From UBA11540 sp045531755 (GTDB lineage Bacteria; Bacillota; Clostridia; Oscillospirales; Ruminococcaceae), in NCBI GenBank assembly GCA_045531755.1, contig JAZSEP010000055.1:1-12363 (forward strand): DNA of 12,363 bases, in the 5' to 3' direction. Shown piece by piece: positions 1 through 6,186 of the stretch. The notes beneath the pieces were generated by a model, which searched no databases, was not told the origin of the DNA, and saw only the letters and a list, made by a program, of their open reading frames with translations. The position numbers were made by a program, and so were the translations under genes. Every line of letters begins with the position of its first letter. Positions within the stretch are counted from its first letter, which is position 1.

Positions 1-47
1 AATAATTTTCTAATTCGACAAATGATATCTTCATTTCAAACGGAAAA

Positions 48-58
48 TATGCTATAAT
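48..58 (+). promoter_or_regulatory. Extended -10 promoter of the XRE regulator gene
   Basis: A perfect -10 hexamer TATAAT lies at 53-58, preceded by TG one base upstream (TGCTATAAT), which is the extended -10 form recognised by the housekeeping sigma factor. A 17-base spacer points to TTCATT at 30-35, a poor -35 match, as is common when the -10 is extended. The predicted transcript start is near 65, about 25 bases before the ATG at 90. An AAGGAGG ribosome binding site at 74-80 sits 9 bases from that ATG. No operator palindrome is evident. Confidence 0.7.
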
Positions 59-89
59 TTAATCACAAAAGAAAAGGAGGCTAACGATT

Positions 90-923
90 ATGAGTATCGG
101 AAAAAATATCGCTAAATATAGAAAAGCAAAAGGATTAACACAAGAGGAATTGGGTGCAAAACTTGGCGTAACAAATCAAGCAGTTTCAAAATGGGAATCA
201 GAAGTTTCGATGCCCGACGTGATGCTTCTTCCCGAAATTGCAAATGCTTTGAATATTACCTTGGATGATCTGTACGGCATAGTTAAAGCACCCGAAAAGA
301 TATCTTGCTCAGCCGATGATTTCCCGGCTTTCTGTCATCAAAAGCTCATTGAACTATTTTACTATTACACAAAAAAGCGATTCACGCATATTGGTTCATC
401 TGACAAAGAACAATTGGAATTCCAAATCAAAAAATTAATGCAGGGTTGCAGAATCGGTTGCCTTTCCAATACTCAAGGTGCAATCGTAACAACGAAAGAT
501 TTTTCGTTCATCGATAACACCTATAAAGCCGTCAATAGTGAAAATGTCATTAAAAGCCAAGCCGATGATTATACGCTTATGTATTTGACTGATAAGAACT
601 TCCGAAAAGTTTTTTATTATCAGTACAAGACAGCTTTTGAAAAATCAAAGGCGAATAATACAGAATTCACTTTTGATGAGATTATGACCGGTTGCAATCT
701 TACAGAAGATGAAACCGCAGCAGCTTTAAGACTACTAAAGGACACCCGCATCAATGAAGTTTACACCGACACAGCAACGAAAACAAAAAAGTATGTATTT
801 TTGATTTCAAACGCCTTGTATGCTCATGCAATCTACAATCTTGCCAAATTGTTATCCGAGGATGCTTGCTGGACGGTTGTGAGAGATACGTCTATGATTT
901 CTGACTATGCTTTCGAGAAATAA
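90..923 (+). CDS. XRE-family helix-turn-helix transcriptional regulator
   Basis: A 277-residue cytoplasmic DNA-binding protein. Residues 5-61 are a textbook XRE/Cro-CI helix-turn-helix: the GLTQEELGAKLGV segment, then TNQAVSKWE as the recognition helix, then the MPDVMLLPEIANALNITLDDLYG tail typical of clostridial members. Residues 75-277 are a long C-terminal domain I do not recognise. It is rich in Tyr and Phe, has no membrane segment, and around 195-230 (FTFDEIMTGCNLTEDETAAAL) could form a second winged-helix-like unit. That C-terminal part presumably senses a signal or partner. The ATG at 90 follows an ideal AGGAGG site. The gene stands alone with its own promoter, and such regulators often control themselves or a neighbour, but no target is visible because the left side lies outside the window. 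By eye the base composition is more AT-rich than the minus-strand genes, so acquisition by transfer is possible. Family call is secure; function is unknown. Confidence 0.9.
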   Translation: MSIGKNIAKYRKAKGLTQEELGAKLGVTNQAVSKWESEVSMPDVMLLPEIANALNITLDDLYGIVKAPEKISCSADDFPAFCHQKLIELFYYYTKKRFTHIGSSDKEQLEFQIKKLMQGCRIGCLSNTQGAIVTTKDFSFIDNTYKAVNSENVIKSQADDYTLMYLTDKNFRKVFYYQYKTAFEKSKANNTEFTFDEIMTGCNLTEDETAAALRLLKDTRINEVYTDTATKTKKYVFLISNALYAHAIYNLAKLLSEDACWTVVRDTSMISDYAFEK

Positions 924-950
924 TTACATAGGCTTCGTTACAAGCATGGC

Positions 951-1013
951 GTTAAAAGTCCGGTAGACCGCGGATACTTTTAACTCCCATCATCGCCAAG
1001 GGAGTAGTCTACC
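951..1013. repeat. Nested and competing inverted repeats downstream of the XRE gene
   Basis: Three inverted repeats share this stretch. GTTAAAAGT (951-959) is matched by ACTTTTAAC (976-984). GGTAGAC (962-968) is matched by GTCTACC (1007-1013). ACTCCC (983-988) is matched by GGGAGT (1000-1005). The last two nest into one long stem with a bulge on the left arm, and the first pair would compete with it. No T-run follows, so this is not a standard intrinsic terminator. It could be an attenuator-like RNA, the processed end of the XRE mRNA, or part of the neighbouring insertion-sequence remnant. Confidence 0.5.
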
Positions 1014-1030
1014 CTCTGCAAAACCTGCGC

Positions 1031-1078
1031 GCATCTAAATTGGCCACACACAGTTTTGCATCTAAATCGGACACACGT
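1031..1078. repeat. Two tandem copies of an IS21-like terminal repeat (possible IS scar)
   Basis: Two 21-base direct repeats, at 1031-1051 and 1058-1078, share GCATCTAAAT, then GG, then CACAC at matching positions, with four mismatches in all. They are spaced 27 bases apart. Read on the minus strand each copy begins TGTG and ends ATTTAGATGC. This resembles the repeated transposase-binding sites at the ends of IS21-family elements, which are known to carry multiple copies that include part of the terminal repeat. No transposase gene or fragment lies beside them, so this would be one leftover end. The family match is from memory, without a database comparison. Confidence 0.45.
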
Positions 1079-1083
1079 CACAG

Positions 1084-1120
1084 AAATCCAATCTTGACCT
1101 TTAAAGTCGGGGTTGGATTT
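1084..1120. repeat. Inverted repeat ahead of the HicB/DinB-like gene
   Basis: AAATCCAA (1084-1091) is matched by TTGGATTT (1113-1120), with a GAC/GTC pair around CTTTAAA inside. The hairpin is imperfect and followed only by a short TTTT interrupted by AGG. It might be a weak terminator for transcription arriving from the left or a protein-binding palindrome. It ends about 25 bases before the -35 box of the next gene. Confidence 0.35.
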
Positions 1121-1145
1121 TAGGTTTCCCTCCTTATTATATAGG

Positions 1146-1174
1146 TTGAAAAGCTATAAATTTTGTGTCATAAT
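1146..1174 (+). promoter_or_regulatory. Sigma-A-type promoter of the HicB/DinB-like gene
   Basis: TTGAAA at 1146-1151 and CATAAT at 1169-1174 are separated by exactly 17 bases; each hexamer differs from the TTGACA/TATAAT consensus at one position. Transcription should begin near 1181, just ahead of the AAAGGCGG ribosome binding site at 1182-1189, so the untranslated leader is very short. This promoter position is one reason to place the start codon at 1197, because an upstream in-frame start at 1113 lies before the promoter. Confidence 0.75.
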
Positions 1175-1196
1175 TAAATATAAAGGCGGTGTATAT

Positions 1197-1892
1197 ATGA
1201 GCATTCGTTGCGTTTGGGAGCATAACGGTGATGACTCTTTACTTTATTGTGTTGATTTGGTTGGGGCGTATACCCGAGGTGAGTCGCTTAATGTTGCGGT
1301 TTCAAAGATGGAAAACGAGGTTTCCTCCTATATTAATTGGTTAGGGAAAGATGTTCCTGAAGAGATATTGGTTGAGGTTATTGAAGAAAAGAAGTCTCAA
1401 CTCAAAATCTGTGATGCGGATTCCGATGTGCTCTTTGAAAGCGAAAGAGAGAAGCTAACCTTTGAAGAATACCAAGAGCTGAAGGGTCTTGCTTTGAAAT
1501 CAGCAAGGGATTTCCTTTCACTATACAACTCTATTGCTGACAAAGACAAAAGCGTTTTACCGGAGCGAAAGACTTTTTACGGGTCTGTCCCCCGCACCGC
1601 AAACGAGATGTATGAGCACACCAAAAGCGTTAATGCATATTATTTTGGCGAGATTGGTGTTGATGCTGACAACGACGGGGACATTTACGAATGTCGCGTT
1701 CGCGGATTTGAAAGGCTTGAAGAAAAGGCTGATTTTCTTGAGAACGTTGTTCTTGATGGCAGTTATGGTGAAGAATGGTCTTTGCGCAAGGTGATAAGGC
1801 GGTTTATCTGGCACGACAGAATACATGCAAAAGCGATGTGGAGAATGGCTGTCAAAACGTTTGGTGCAGCAAAAAATCCGTTTTACTTCTAA
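1197..1892 (+). CDS. HicB-like N-terminal region fused to DinB-like C-terminal region; hypothetical protein
   Basis: A 231-residue soluble protein. Residues 1-50 have the pattern of a HicB-like antitoxin fold: a short strand, an acidic turn, CVDLVGAYTRGES, then a helix (LNVAVSKMENEVSSYINWLG), matching the 'P-x-L-x-G-x-x-x-x-G-x-[ST]' pattern of that family. Residues 90-231 are mostly helical and end in WHDRIHAKAMWRM. H141, H206 and H210 are placed like the three metal-binding histidines of DinB/YfiT-type four-helix proteins (one His in helix 2, then H-x3-H in helix 3). The pair therefore looks like a HicB-like domain joined to a DinB-like putative metal hydrolase or transferase. No HicA toxin gene is adjacent, so a working toxin-antitoxin role is unlikely. 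ATG at 1197 was chosen because AAAGGCGG lies 7 bases upstream and a strong promoter ends just before it. The gene is monocistronic, closed by the terminator at 1899-1927. Both domain calls are by pattern only; substrate unknown. Confidence 0.75.
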   Translation: MSIRCVWEHNGDDSLLYCVDLVGAYTRGESLNVAVSKMENEVSSYINWLGKDVPEEILVEVIEEKKSQLKICDADSDVLFESEREKLTFEEYQELKGLALKSARDFLSLYNSIADKDKSVLPERKTFYGSVPRTANEMYEHTKSVNAYYFGEIGVDADNDGDIYECRVRGFERLEEKADFLENVVLDGSYGEEWSLRKVIRRFIWHDRIHAKAMWRMAVKTFGAAKNPFYF

Positions 1893-1898
1893 AATCAT

Positions 1899-1927
1899 AA
1901 AAGCACTTGCGGTTGCAAGTGCTTTTT
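1899..1927. terminator. Bidirectional intrinsic terminator between convergent genes
   Basis: A perfect 12-bp stem (AAAAGCACTTGC at 1899-1910 with its complement at 1915-1926) and a GGTT loop. The flanks give a T-run on both strands: TTTTT on the + side and TTTT on the minus side. It begins 7 bases after the + strand stop and abuts the minus-strand PHP gene stop at 1929, so it serves both convergent transcripts. Confidence 0.9.
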
Positions 1928-1928
1928 C

Positions 1929-2618
1929 TCATTCTATTTCGCCGTTTATTATTAGCTTGTAATTGCCTTGTTTGAGGGCGGTGACAAGTTGCTCGTTATC
2001 GGTTATACGCTCGTAGAACGCGAGCCCTGCTTTGCCTACTCCGTTTGTAGTATGTACGTCCCCTCCCGACGTGCGAAGAAGTCCTGTTTTTTCACAAAGC
2101 TTTTCCGCGAGGTCATTGTCTTCAAAGGAGTTGATATGGTTATAGGTTTCGAGGGCATCGAAAAGTGTGGTATCAGGGGCTTTGCGTGGTTCGGGGATAT
2201 AATCACGTACTCTGAAAGGATGCGCGGCGACGATGAATCCGCCGTTTTCTCTGACGAAGGCTGACATTTCCTCTATGGACATATTTAGAAATTCGGGGGT
2301 ATCTATCAGTTTTTCCGGGGATATTCCGTATATGAGCGCTTCTTTTCCCCTTCCGTAGCCTTCCTCTATACCAAAAAGCACCTCTATGCCGTATTTTTCT
2401 CCTGCCTTTTTTGTTTCAAGGTAGTCGTTTTTATATGCCTCAACAAATTCTTTCCACGGGGTTCTGCGTGAGATTGCAGTATTTCCGTGATAGAAGTGGT
2501 TGGTTATAACTATACCCGTATATCCATTCTGCTTTGCAGCTATCACCAATTCTTCGCCCGTTGCTACTCCGCAGGCGCTACAGGTGTTGGTATGAAGGTG
2601 CATTTCGTATTTATACAT
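1929..2618 (-). CDS. PHP-domain metal-dependent phosphoesterase
   Basis: A 229-residue cytoplasmic protein of the PHP (polymerase and histidinol phosphatase) superfamily, which hydrolyses phosphoester bonds using two or three bound metals. Motifs appear in the expected order: MHLHT near residue 6 (motif I, H-x-H), VITNH near 43 (usually TDH; Asn replaces Asp), FGIEEG near 88 (metal-binding Glu), AAHPF near 134, and GGDVHT near 188 (usually D-x-H). The substrate cannot be read from sequence; relatives act on histidinol phosphate, nucleotides or oligoribonucleotides. The length fits stand-alone PHP proteins, with no polymerase or radical SAM partner. ATG at 2618 is chosen over an in-frame TTG at 2639 because GGAG lies 7 bases before it and the core motif starts at once (MYKYEMHLHT). 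It has its own promoter at 2650-2678, so it is separate from the upstream ferredoxin operon. Confidence 0.88.
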   Translation of the reverse strand: MYKYEMHLHTNTCSACGVATGEELVIAAKQNGYTGIVITNHFYHGNTAISRRTPWKEFVEAYKNDYLETKKAGEKYGIEVLFGIEEGYGRGKEALIYGISPEKLIDTPEFLNMSIEEMSAFVRENGGFIVAAHPFRVRDYIPEPRKAPDTTLFDALETYNHINSFEDNDLAEKLCEKTGLLRTSGGDVHTTNGVGKAGLAFYERITDNEQLVTALKQGNYKLIINGEIE

Positions 2619-2649
2619 AGAGCTTCTCCGTTTAGTCAATTTCGTTTAG

Positions 2650-2678
2650 AGTATAGCACAACGGGTTAAAAAAGTCAA
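2650..2678 (-). promoter_or_regulatory. Sigma-A-type promoter of the PHP gene, overlapping the upstream terminator
   Basis: On the minus strand TTGACT (2678-2673) and TATACT (2655-2650) are separated by exactly 17 bases; each hexamer is one base from consensus. Transcription would start near 2643, about 25 bases before the ATG at 2618. The -35 box uses the last bases of the ferredoxin terminator stem, and the terminator's T-run falls inside the spacer. Confidence 0.8.
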
Positions 2679-2701
2679 AGCGATGCAGAATGCATCGCTT
2701 T
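2668..2701 (-). terminator. Intrinsic terminator of the ferredoxin (and likely whole upstream operon)
   Basis: An 11-bp perfect stem (2677-2687 with 2691-2701) closed by a 3-base loop, followed on the minus strand by GAC and then TTTTTT. It starts 6 bases after the ferredoxin stop codon. The right arm also runs into TTTTT on the + strand, so it may stop transcription from either side. Confidence 0.85.
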
Positions 2702-2706
2702 TTTGA

Positions 2707-2892
2707 TTACTCAACCTTTATTACAGACACGGGACAGCTTTCCTGCGCTTCTACTGCGGTTTCCTCACAGCGCTTGGGGATATCGCCGTCGATTGATTTT
2801 GCCTTCTCTCCGTCCATTTCGAACACCGTAGGACAGATGGATGCGCAAAGTGTACAGCCGATACAGCCTTCGCGGTCAACATATGCTTTCAT
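2707..2892 (-). CDS. Single-cluster 4Fe-4S ferredoxin
   Basis: A 61-residue soluble electron carrier. C10, C13 and C16 in CIGCTLC, with C53 in SCPV, are the expected ligands of one [4Fe-4S] cluster. C20 (ICPTVF) and C42 are placed like the disulfide-forming pair known from the 60-residue Thermotoga maritima ferredoxin, and no second CxxCxxC motif exists. Such proteins pass low-potential electrons to anaerobic oxidoreductases. An AGGAGG ribosome binding site precedes the ATG by about 6 bases, one of the best in the window, suggesting high translation. It lies 59 bases downstream of prmC, with no convincing promoter in between, and is closed by the terminator at 2668-2701, so it is probably the last gene of the operon. 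No redox partner gene is nearby. Confidence 0.93.
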   Translation of the reverse strand: MKAYVDREGCIGCTLCASICPTVFEMDGEKAKSIDGDIPKRCEETAVEAQESCPVSVIKVE

Positions 2893-2951
2893 AGCAAACC
2901 TCCTAAGTTTATTTGAAGGTAGTTTTGACCAAAAAACAGGCTGTAATCATC

Positions 2952-3788
2952 TTACCGTTTCTTTCCGTAGACAACTCGCGGATTTTCACAGATATCGTGC
3001 ACCACGTTCACCTCTTCAAAGCCGTTATCAGAGAGTATTTTACAGACGTCGTCTGCTTGGGTATAGCCTATCTCATACACGAGGTATCCGCCGTTTTTGA
3101 TTCTATCTTTCCACAGGCGCGTGATTTCGCGGTAGAATTTCAAGCCGTCCTTATCGCCGTCGAGAGCCATTTCGGGCTCGTAGCCCACTTCTTTTGAAAG
3201 GGTTTTTATCTCGTCGGTTTTGATATAGGGCGGATTGCTGACGACAAGGTCTGCTTCAGGAAGGTCTGACGGAGATTTTTCGTCCAGTACGTCGCGCAAC
3301 AAGGGGGTTGTTTTGCTATTGTTGAGCTTTACGTTCTTTGTGAGGTATTCAAAAGCCTTTTCGCTTTTTTCAAGTGCGTAGGTTCTCGCTTCGAGTTCTT
3401 TTTCGAGTGTAATCGCGACACATCCGCTGCCGCTGCAAAGGTCGATGACGGTCGAATTTTTTTCGACGAGCTTTTTGGCGGTATCTATCAAGGTTTCGGT
3501 ATCGGCACGGGGAATGAGCACTCCCTCGCCTACCAAGAACTCTCTGCCATAAAACTCCCAGCTTCCGACGATATACTGAAGCGGATAGCCTTCAACTCTT
3601 TTGCGGACGATTGTTGAAATTCTTTCGAGTTGTTCTGCTGACAGCTCGCTTTCGAGCTTCATTATGAGAGCGGTTTTGTCAAGTTCAAGCGCTGTTTGAA
3701 GGATAACGTCGGTTTCAAAAGCAGAAGCTTCTATTCCGTTTTCGGAAAGAAGCTTTGCGGTGTTTTTTCTTATTTCTTTTAGTTTCAT
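2952..3788 (-). CDS. prmC: Peptide chain release factor N5-glutamine methyltransferase PrmC (HemK)
   Basis: A 278-residue S-adenosylmethionine-dependent enzyme that methylates the glutamine of the GGQ motif in release factors RF1 and RF2, improving translation termination. Counting from the chosen start, an N-terminal helical substrate-binding domain covers about residues 1-80. It is followed by FYGREF, the PrmC-typical IPRADTETLI at 92-101, SAM motif I DLCSGSGCVA at 116-125, and the catalytic NPPY at 185-188, which binds the target glutamine. Normal family length. The start is uncertain: ATG 3788 begins MKLKEI like relatives and lies one base after the yqhQ stop, preceded by GGTGAT, while ATG 3803 would add five residues and overlap yqhQ by 14 bases with a weaker ribosome site. 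Either way translation is probably coupled to yqhQ. The usual neighbour prfA (RF1) is absent downstream, where a ferredoxin sits instead. Confidence 0.95.
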   Translation of the reverse strand: MKLKEIRKNTAKLLSENGIEASAFETDVILQTALELDKTALIMKLESELSAEQLERISTIVRKRVEGYPLQYIVGSWEFYGREFLVGEGVLIPRADTETLIDTAKKLVEKNSTVIDLCSGSGCVAITLEKELEARTYALEKSEKAFEYLTKNVKLNNSKTTPLLRDVLDEKSPSDLPEADLVVSNPPYIKTDEIKTLSKEVGYEPEMALDGDKDGLKFYREITRLWKDRIKNGGYLVYEIGYTQADDVCKILSDNGFEEVNVVHDICENPRVVYGKKR

Positions 3789-3789
3789 A

Positions 3790-4743
3790 TCACCAATTGT
3801 CATTCTCGTTTTCTTCGGGGAGAACGGGTTTTAAGGAAGCGATTGCTACCTCTATCTGAGAATCGTCGGGTTCACGGGTGGTGAATCTCTGTATCCAGAG
3901 TCCGGGCGCGGAAAGGATACGTGTGAAGAAGTTATCGTATCTTCCTGCAAGTTTGATTATCTCATAGCTGATTCCCACGATTACGGGGAGAAGGAGTATC
4001 TTGAGGGCAGCGCGAAGAAGCAGGTTGCCCCAGCTGAACTGGATGAGACTATAAACCAGTATGCTTACGATGAGCACTATGAGCAGGAAGCTTGTTCCGC
4101 AACGGGGATGGAAGCGTTTGTGTTTTTTCACGTTTTCCACGGTCAGCTCCTCGCCTGACTCATAGCAAGCGATGCTCTTGTGTTCGGCTCCGTGGTATTC
4201 AAAAACCCTTTGAATATCCTTAGTGCGAGAAACGAGCGCGAGATATCCGACGAAGACGGCAATCTTGATGATTCCCTCGATAAGTGTCTTGAAGGCGCCG
4301 AGAGGAACAAGCTTTTCCAAGAGCCAAACTATTCCCATAGGGGCAAGGATGAAAAGTCCTACTGCGAGGACGACGCCAAGCACCATAGCTACTCCGCTTA
4401 CGACCTTCATAAGCTTATCGCCTAAATGCTTTGTGAGCCATTTATCAAATTTTGATTCGGGCTCGTCCATATCAATTCCCGATTTCTCGGCAGATTTCAT
4501 AAGGTATTTATAGCCGAAAATCATATTATCTATAAAGTTGAAGATACCTCTCACAAAGGGAATTCTGAACACAACACTCTTATCCTTTGCGAGCTTGGTT
4601 TTCTCAATTTCAACGTTTATTGTGCCGTCGGGCAGGCGCACAGCCATTGCCGCTTTGCCTACTCCGCGCATCATAACACCTTCTATCAGCGCTTGTCCTC
4701 CGATAGAGGTTTTTTTGCATACATTTTCACATTCCTTAGACAA
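3790..4743 (-). CDS. yqhQ: DUF1385 family membrane protein (YqhQ-like)
   Basis: A 317-residue integral membrane protein of the family that includes Bacillus subtilis YqhQ; its biochemical role is not established. The N-terminal signature GGQALIEGVMMRG is at 15-27. Hydrophobic membrane segments cover about 113-142, 153-171, 218-236 and 243-263. The conserved block YHGAEHKS (183-190) with FHPRCGTSF (211-219) carries His and Cys residues that could bind metal. The start is TTG at 4743: AGGAGG lies 8 bases upstream and no ATG precedes the signature. It follows the histidine kinase by 13 bases and runs directly into prmC, an order often seen in Clostridia (frequently beside rpmE and prfA, both missing here). 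This conserved link with prmC suggests a translation- or envelope-related housekeeping job, but that is inference. Family assignment is confident. Confidence 0.92.
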   Translation of the reverse strand: MSKECENVCKKTSIGGQALIEGVMMRGVGKAAMAVRLPDGTINVEIEKTKLAKDKSVVFRIPFVRGIFNFIDNMIFGYKYLMKSAEKSGIDMDEPESKFDKWLTKHLGDKLMKVVSGVAMVLGVVLAVGLFILAPMGIVWLLEKLVPLGAFKTLIEGIIKIAVFVGYLALVSRTKDIQRVFEYHGAEHKSIACYESGEELTVENVKKHKRFHPRCGTSFLLIVLIVSILVYSLIQFSWGNLLLRAALKILLLPVIVGISYEIIKLAGRYDNFFTRILSAPGLWIQRFTTREPDDSQIEVAIASLKPVLPEENENDNW

Positions 4744-4756
4744 AACGTCTACCTCC

Positions 4757-6157
4757 TTACTGATGGTTTATGGGAAGTTTTATCAAAACAGTTGTTCCCA
4801 CGTTCTCCTCGCTATCGATATCAAGCGAGCCGTTGTGCATCTTTACAATTTCATCGGCAAGCGCAAGTCCTATTCCCGAACCTCTGCGTGTGAGGTTGGC
4901 TTTGTAGAACTTTGTTTTTATCTTGGGCAGGTCGGCAGCCTTTATTCCGCAACCTGTGTCGCTTACTGATATACAAACAAAGTTTTCGTCGGTATAGGCG
5001 CCTACCGTGACGGTATCGCCCTCGTCGGAATACTTTATCGCGTTGTCAATTACGTTTACAAACACCTGCTTGAGCCTGTTTTTATCTCCCACGATTACAG
5101 GCAGATATTCAGGTTCGTTATATTCAAGGGCTATTCCCTCGCGCTTTGCCTTCTGCACGTACATCAATACGGCATCGGCAAGCTCAGCCAATGGGTCCAT
5201 TTTATCCATTATTACCGAAAGGCGTCCACTCTGCATTCTTGAAAAATCAAGAAGCTCCTCAACCATATTGGAAAGGCGTTCTGTTTCGCCCGTTATAACC
5301 CTCATTCCCTTTGCGGTGATTTCGGGGTCATCGGGTGAACACATTATAGTTTCGCTCCAACCCTTTATTGCGGTGAGAGGGGTGCGAAGCTCGTGAGAAA
5401 CGGAGGATATAAATCCGTTTTTCATTTCTTCGGTAGCAGCAAGCTCGCCCGCCATATTATTGATAGCGTCACAAAGCTCGCCTATTTCGTCGTCGTTTTT
5501 TTTCTTGAGTCGGGACTCAAAGTCGCCGCCTGCAATCTTTTTGGCAGTTTTTCCAATCTCGCCTATAGGGGTAACTATCGAATTGAGAAAGTAGGAGCTT
5601 GTCCAGACAACGAGCAGTATTACGCCGAGGATTATAAGGCAAAGAATAATCCACACCATTGCAATCTGTGCATCGATTTTGGTGAGTGATATTACATACC
5701 TGAAAGCATACAGGTTATCGTCGCCCTCGGGATTTATGTAGGTCACTGCCATAACCTTTTCTCCGTTTATAATGCCTTGATACTCGCCCACTTTGTTTTC
5801 TGCGTTCAGTGCAAGCTCAAAATCGGGCATATCCATCTTTTCGGAAACGGCAAATCCGCTGGAGGTGATGGTTATATTTCCTTGGCTGTCAAGTGCCATA
5901 AGCTCCATTTTGTCCTTGTCAGCAAAGCTTTGAACCAGTCCGCTGACAGACGAGGTATAGTCAGCAGAGCTATCGGCGGCATATTTCATTATCTGCGACG
6001 AGATAGCCTGCGCTCTCGATTCAATGAACTGGCGCGTTGTACTGTAGTAGAAGCCTTTTATGGAAAAGGCCGCTATTACGGTTATAGTTATGAGCATCAG
6101 AAGTATTATCGAAAAGCTGTTTACAAACCATCTTACAGTTATCTTTTTTATCGCCAA
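4757..6157 (-). CDS. Membrane-bound sensor histidine kinase
   Basis: A 466-residue two-component sensor. Membrane helix 1 is at about 11-33 and helix 2 at about 165-190, with an extracytoplasmic domain of some 130 residues between them (predicted sensing region, no family recognised). A HAMP linker follows at about 191-243. The dimerisation/phosphoacceptor helix has SVSHELRTPL with H255. The ATPase domain shows an N-box (N368, N372 in VNVIDNAIKYS), a G1 box DTGCGI at 400-405, and a G2 box GSGIGLALADEIVKMH at 427-442. It should autophosphorylate H255 and pass the phosphate to the regulator encoded 29 bases upstream. The start is TTG at 6157 after GAGGGTGA. All catalytic residues are present. 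The architecture is the WalK/PhoR/ResE type, but the extracellular domain is too generic to name the signal. Confidence 0.94.
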   Translation of the reverse strand: MAIKKITVRWFVNSFSIILLMLITITVIAAFSIKGFYYSTTRQFIESRAQAISSQIMKYAADSSADYTSSVSGLVQSFADKDKMELMALDSQGNITITSSGFAVSEKMDMPDFELALNAENKVGEYQGIINGEKVMAVTYINPEGDDNLYAFRYVISLTKIDAQIAMVWIILCLIILGVILLVVWTSSYFLNSIVTPIGEIGKTAKKIAGGDFESRLKKKNDDEIGELCDAINNMAGELAATEEMKNGFISSVSHELRTPLTAIKGWSETIMCSPDDPEITAKGMRVITGETERLSNMVEELLDFSRMQSGRLSVIMDKMDPLAELADAVLMYVQKAKREGIALEYNEPEYLPVIVGDKNRLKQVFVNVIDNAIKYSDEGDTVTVGAYTDENFVCISVSDTGCGIKAADLPKIKTKFYKANLTRRGSGIGLALADEIVKMHNGSLDIDSEENVGTTVLIKLPINHQ

Positions 6158-6186
6158 TTCGTCACCCTCTTTCGTCGGGAGTTAGT

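Noticed and set aside
951..1020. Possible manganese (yybP-ykoY) riboswitch suggested by GGGAGTAG at 1000-1007
   Set aside because: The rest of the consensus, including the partner GACCUUUGCC-like segment, is missing, and no transporter gene follows.
1113..1196. A 28-codon N-terminal extension of the HicB/DinB-like gene
   Set aside because: It begins inside an inverted repeat and before the promoter at 1146-1174, has no ribosome site, and encodes nothing like the HicB-like domain. The ATG at 1197 has a good ribosome site.
1197..1892. HicAB toxin-antitoxin module
   Set aside because: No HicA-like small gene lies on either side or strand. Only a HicB-like region is present, fused to a different domain.
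2893..2951. Separate promoter for the ferredoxin
   Set aside because: TTGGTC and AAATAA in the gap are badly spaced, about 12-13 bases, and far from consensus, so read-through from prmC is simpler.
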